A stretch of DNA of 64,000 nucleotides. Origin: Pyrus communis. Lineage: Eukaryota > Streptophyta > Magnoliopsida > Rosales > Rosaceae. The DNA lies in assembly GCF_963583255.1 (NCBI RefSeq), contig NC_084819.1, positions 17,949,616 through 18,013,615 of the forward strand. Reading direction: 5' to 3'. Each line of letters begins with the position of its first letter. Position 1 is the stretch's first letter. The notes below the pieces were generated by a model. It had not been told where the DNA came from. It searched no databases and worked only from the letters and a program-made list of their open reading frames with translations. This document shows positions 60,937-64,000 of this stretch, one piece after another. The translations under genes and the position numbers were made by a program.

Positions 60937-63319
60937 ATGGAGGTGAAGAGAGTCATAGCAATTTGTCAGTCGGGGGGTGAATTCTTTACAGAGAAAGATG
61001 GTACATTGTCATATAGGGGCAAAGATGCTCATGCTATTGACATTGATGACCAGATGAAGTTTGATGAGTTTAAATTGGAGGTCACAGAAATGTTTGGTTG
61101 CGGCTACAATAACATGGTTATCAAGTACTTCCTCCCTGGCAACAAGAAGACCCTGATTACTGTTTCCAATGACAAGGATCTCCAGCGCATGATCAAATTT
61201 CATGGTGATTTTGCAACAATTGATATTTATGTCATGGAGGAAGTAGCTCCTCCTGATGTCTCGAACATGCCTCCCAGTAGGTAGTTCTCTTGATATGTAA
61301 GCTAGTAGTTTAGATACCACTTCAAAAAAAAATTTCTTTTTTTATGAGACTTATGAATTTCATGGATTTTTCAGGTCAAGCAGAACAACTCTGTCAGAAA
61401 CTGTGGTTCCTGTTGATGCATCTCTTGATGTCGTGGACTTTGTGGGTGATACCACTCAGCCTGATATCCCACTTGATGCTTCTCTTGATGTTGTGGACGG
61501 TGCCAGCCCTATTGATGCACATATTGATATACCCACTGAAATATCACCCATTTTTCCTCTTGTTGGCCCTAGCGGTGAGAAGCATGCTAAAGGTGCACAC
61601 CAGTGGCAGAATGCTATTACGGGTGTGGGCCAAAGATTCAGCAGCGTTCATGAATTTCGTGAATCATTGCGCAAATATGCCATTGCGCATCAGTTCGCCT
61701 TTAGGTATAAGAAGAATGATAGTCATCGTGTGACTGTGAAGTGCAAGGCTGAAGGCTGCCCTTGGAGAATTCATGCATCAAGGTTGTCGACAACTCAGTT
61801 AATATGTATCAAGAAAATGAATCCAACACATTCCTGTGAAGGTGCTGTTGCAACTACAGGGCATCAGGCGACGAGGAGTTGGGTGGCCAGTATTATCAAG
61901 GAGAAGTTAAAATATATGCCCAACTATAAGCCCAAGGATATTGTGAACGATATCAAGCAGGAATATGGTATACAGCTAAACTACTTCCAGGCCTGGCGTG
62001 GGAAAGAAATAGCAAAGGAGCAGCTTCAGGGTTCGTACAAGGAGGCATATAATCAATTACCATTTTTCTGTGACAGGATAATGGAGACAAACCCTGGTAG
62101 TCTTGCTACTTTTACCACCAAGGAAGACTCCAGTTTCCATCGCCTCTTTGTCGCATTCCATGCCTCATTGTATGGTTTCCAGCAAGGTTGCAGGCCTCTC
62201 CTTTTCCTGGATAGCATTCCCTTAAAATCGAAATATCAAGGCACCTTGTTGGCTGCAACAGCTGCTGACGGGGATGATGGGGTATTCCCTGTTGCTTTCA
62301 CTGTGGTGGATGCAGAAACTGATGATAATTGGCATTGGTTTTTACTACAGTTGAAATCTGCATTGTCAATATCTTGTCCTGTGACATTTGTGGCAGACAG
62401 ACAGAAGGGATTGAAGGAATCAATTGCGGAAATATTTAAAGACTCATATCATGGCTATTGCCTGCGATATTTGACCGAGCAACTTATCAGGGACTTGAAA
62501 GGGCAGTTTTCTCATGAGGTCAAGCGGCTAATGATTGAGGATTTTTACGGTGCTGCTTATGCGCATAGGCCTGAAAACTTTCAAAGTTGTCTTGAAAGCA
62601 TAAAAAGCATCTCACTGGAGGCTTACAATTGGATCATACAAAGTGAGCCCCAGAAGTGGGCGAATTCATTCTTTCAAGGTGCTCGATATAACCATATGAC
62701 ATCCACCTTTGGTGAGCTGTTCTATAGTTGGGCATCGGATGCACACGAGTTGCCAATAACACAGATGGTTGATGTGATCAGGGGTAAGATTATGGAGTTG
62801 ATCTACACAAGAAGGGAAGGATCTAATGAATGGTTGACGAGGCTTACTCCAACCATGGAGGAAAAGCTAGAAAAGGAAACTCAGAACATCGGAAACCTCC
62901 AAGTGCTATTGTCGACTGGTAGCAGATTTGAGGTTCATGGTGACACCACTGAAGTTGTAGATGTTGATCGCTGGGACTGTAGTTGTAGAGGGTGGCAGAT
63001 AACTGGTTTACCATGCTGTCATGCAATTGCTGTCATTCGTTGCATGGGCAGGAGCCCATATGATTATTGTTCAAGATACTTTACCACTGAGAGCTATAGA
63101 TTGACATACTCAGAACCAATATATCCTGTTCCAAATGTAGACATGCCTGTGACGAAGGCTTCTTCTCAAGTACTAGTGACCGTAACCCCTCCGCCCACCC
63201 GGCGTCCACCAGGCAGGCCTACTACTAAGAAATATGGATCACAAGATATGGCTAAGCGTCAACTCCAGTGCAGCAGATGCAAGGGTCTTGGGCACAACAA
63301 GTCCACTTGCAAAGAGTGA
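60937..63319 (+). CDS. MUSTANG-like domesticated Mutator transposase with PB1 domain
   Basis: Two coding exons, 60937-61280 and 61375-63319, joined in phase by a GT/AG intron; 2289 bases, 762 residues. An N-terminal PB1 domain (residues about 1-105: YRGKDAHAIDIDDQMKFDEF, NDKDLQRMIKFHG) precedes an acidic repeated linker (PLDASLDVVD). Then come the MuDR zinc-binding region (CKAEGCPWRIHAS... HSC, about 230-275), the MULE transposase core (LLFLDSIPLKSKYQGTLLAA, about 390-440; TFVADRQKGL), a SWIM zinc finger (CSC...CCHA, about 650-668) and a C-terminal zinc knuckle (CSRCKGLGHNKSTC). No terminal inverted repeats are seen around it, and PB1 plus MULE plus SWIM matches the MUG-B group (MUG5-8) of plant genes domesticated from Mutator. 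It is expected to be a nuclear DNA-binding factor. Confidence 0.88.
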
Positions 63320-63689
63320 TTGTAGAGTATTAGATGTCGGGTAAGCATCAACCTTTTTCGTCCATGTTTTCACTGGTTTATTGATGAGCATACCTGTGGA
63401 TTGGTATTCAAGTTCAAGTGCATTGTAAGTTAGGTGTGGCTTCATTGTATAGTCTTGTCATCTGTATGAACTTGCACGAGCAGCACGTTTGGATTCTATA
63501 AAGTAGAGTTCCCGGGATGCCTATGAGATTTTGCATCTTTTTATTTGTTTCGTCAATGTATTTTTGGCAAATGTGTTTGCGTTATTTTTTCGAGCATACC
63601 TTAATAATTGATGGACTTTTTATGTTGGTTCTGTGAATAGGATTGCATCCGATAGGGCGACGGCAAGGGCATCATCTGTACTAGAAGCA

Positions 63690-63765
63690 GCTCAAATAGA
63701 TAGTGGGATGTGTTCCTGAATGTATGTGTTAGTGGGATGTGTTCCTGAATGTATGTGTTAGTAAC
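63690..63765. repeat. Short tandem duplication in the 3' flank
   Basis: The block TAGTGGGATGTGTTCCTGAA with its GTATGTGT end is present twice in a row. Confidence 0.85.
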
Positions 63766-63786
63766 TTAGTAGACATGCTTATGTAA

Positions 63787-64000
63787 ATTATTGTGTGGCT
63801 AGTGGCTATTGGGAAGCTCAACACTTGTGATCAAATTCAAAGGAGAAGTCCTTTTATTTGCTTCTCTCCCCATTGGTGCAGTTTGTGTAAAGCTAAGGAG
63901 GAGAGTGTTAACCACATTTTTCTTCATTGTTCTTACACGATTCAACTGTGGTGGAAATTGTTTCAGGAGGTTAGAGTTAGTTGGGTCATTCCAAAGGGTT
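63787..64000 (+). pseudogene. Non-LTR retrotransposon fragment (zf-RVT region), runs off the window
   Basis: An open stretch reads WLVAIGKLNTCDQIQRRSP, then HWCSLCKAKEESVNHIFLHC and SYTIQLWWKLF. The Cys-x2-Cys ... His-x4-Cys pattern, with ESVNHIFLHC and the following LW, is the zinc-binding region at the C-terminal end of plant L1-type reverse transcriptase proteins. There is no start, and it is cut by the window end. Confidence 0.75.

Overview
The window is nuclear DNA of a flowering plant, almost certainly a eudicot. It has spliced genes with GT/AG introns, a vacuolar-type aspartic protease with a plant-specific insert, type I MADS-box sequences, Ty3/gypsy and Ty1/copia elements, a Cassandra element and many MITEs. 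The mix of repeats looks like a woody Rosaceae genome (apple/pear type); that last step is an impression, not a proof.

Left 23.7 kb. A 3.9 kb unit starts at the window edge and carries a small conserved plant gene on the minus strand. A 7.0 kb chromovirus retrotransposon (4024-11041) is inserted at the end of the unit, and its gag is itself interrupted by a 1.9 kb solo LTR (4988-6893). Then come a decayed LINE, two tandem AGL80-like type I MADS-box copies (13.1 and 16.8 kb), a fold-back DNA transposon remnant abutting a second LINE fragment, and about 4 kb of AT-rich DNA without recognisable genes.

23.7-42.5 kb. The 3.9 kb unit recurs complete at 23.68 kb and then in rearranged pieces up to 36.5 kb, giving four copies of the small gene in all. 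The pieces carry nested insertions: Cassandra in a MITE in a TA microsatellite, and a copia element in a Mutator-type MITE. The copia element lies in what looks like a 5.7 kb intron between two 3'-terminal exons of an unidentified plus-strand gene. Part of this nest, copia 3' half included, is duplicated at 30.3-32.5 kb.

42.9-64 kb. Three genes look intact: a 13-exon aspartic protease (minus, 42928-45845, 498 aa), an intronless L-cysteine desulfhydrase-like PLP enzyme (plus, 55519-56859, 446 aa), and a two-coding-exon domesticated Mutator transposase of the MUSTANG type with an N-terminal PB1 domain (plus, 60937-63319, 762 aa). The protease and the PLP enzyme are divergent, and the space between them was enlarged by a 3.85 kb tandem duplication of non-coding, MITE-rich DNA. 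The window ends in a fragment of a non-LTR retrotransposon (zf-RVT region).

The genes are not an operon and share no evident pathway. What ties the window together is repeated local duplication with nested transposition. I found no convincing new multi-gene system. The most unusual points are a MITE whose target-site duplication reproduced a TATA box, the dosage amplification of a small unknown gene with a start-codon loss in one copy, and a copia element with TA...TA ends whose insertion predates a segmental duplication.
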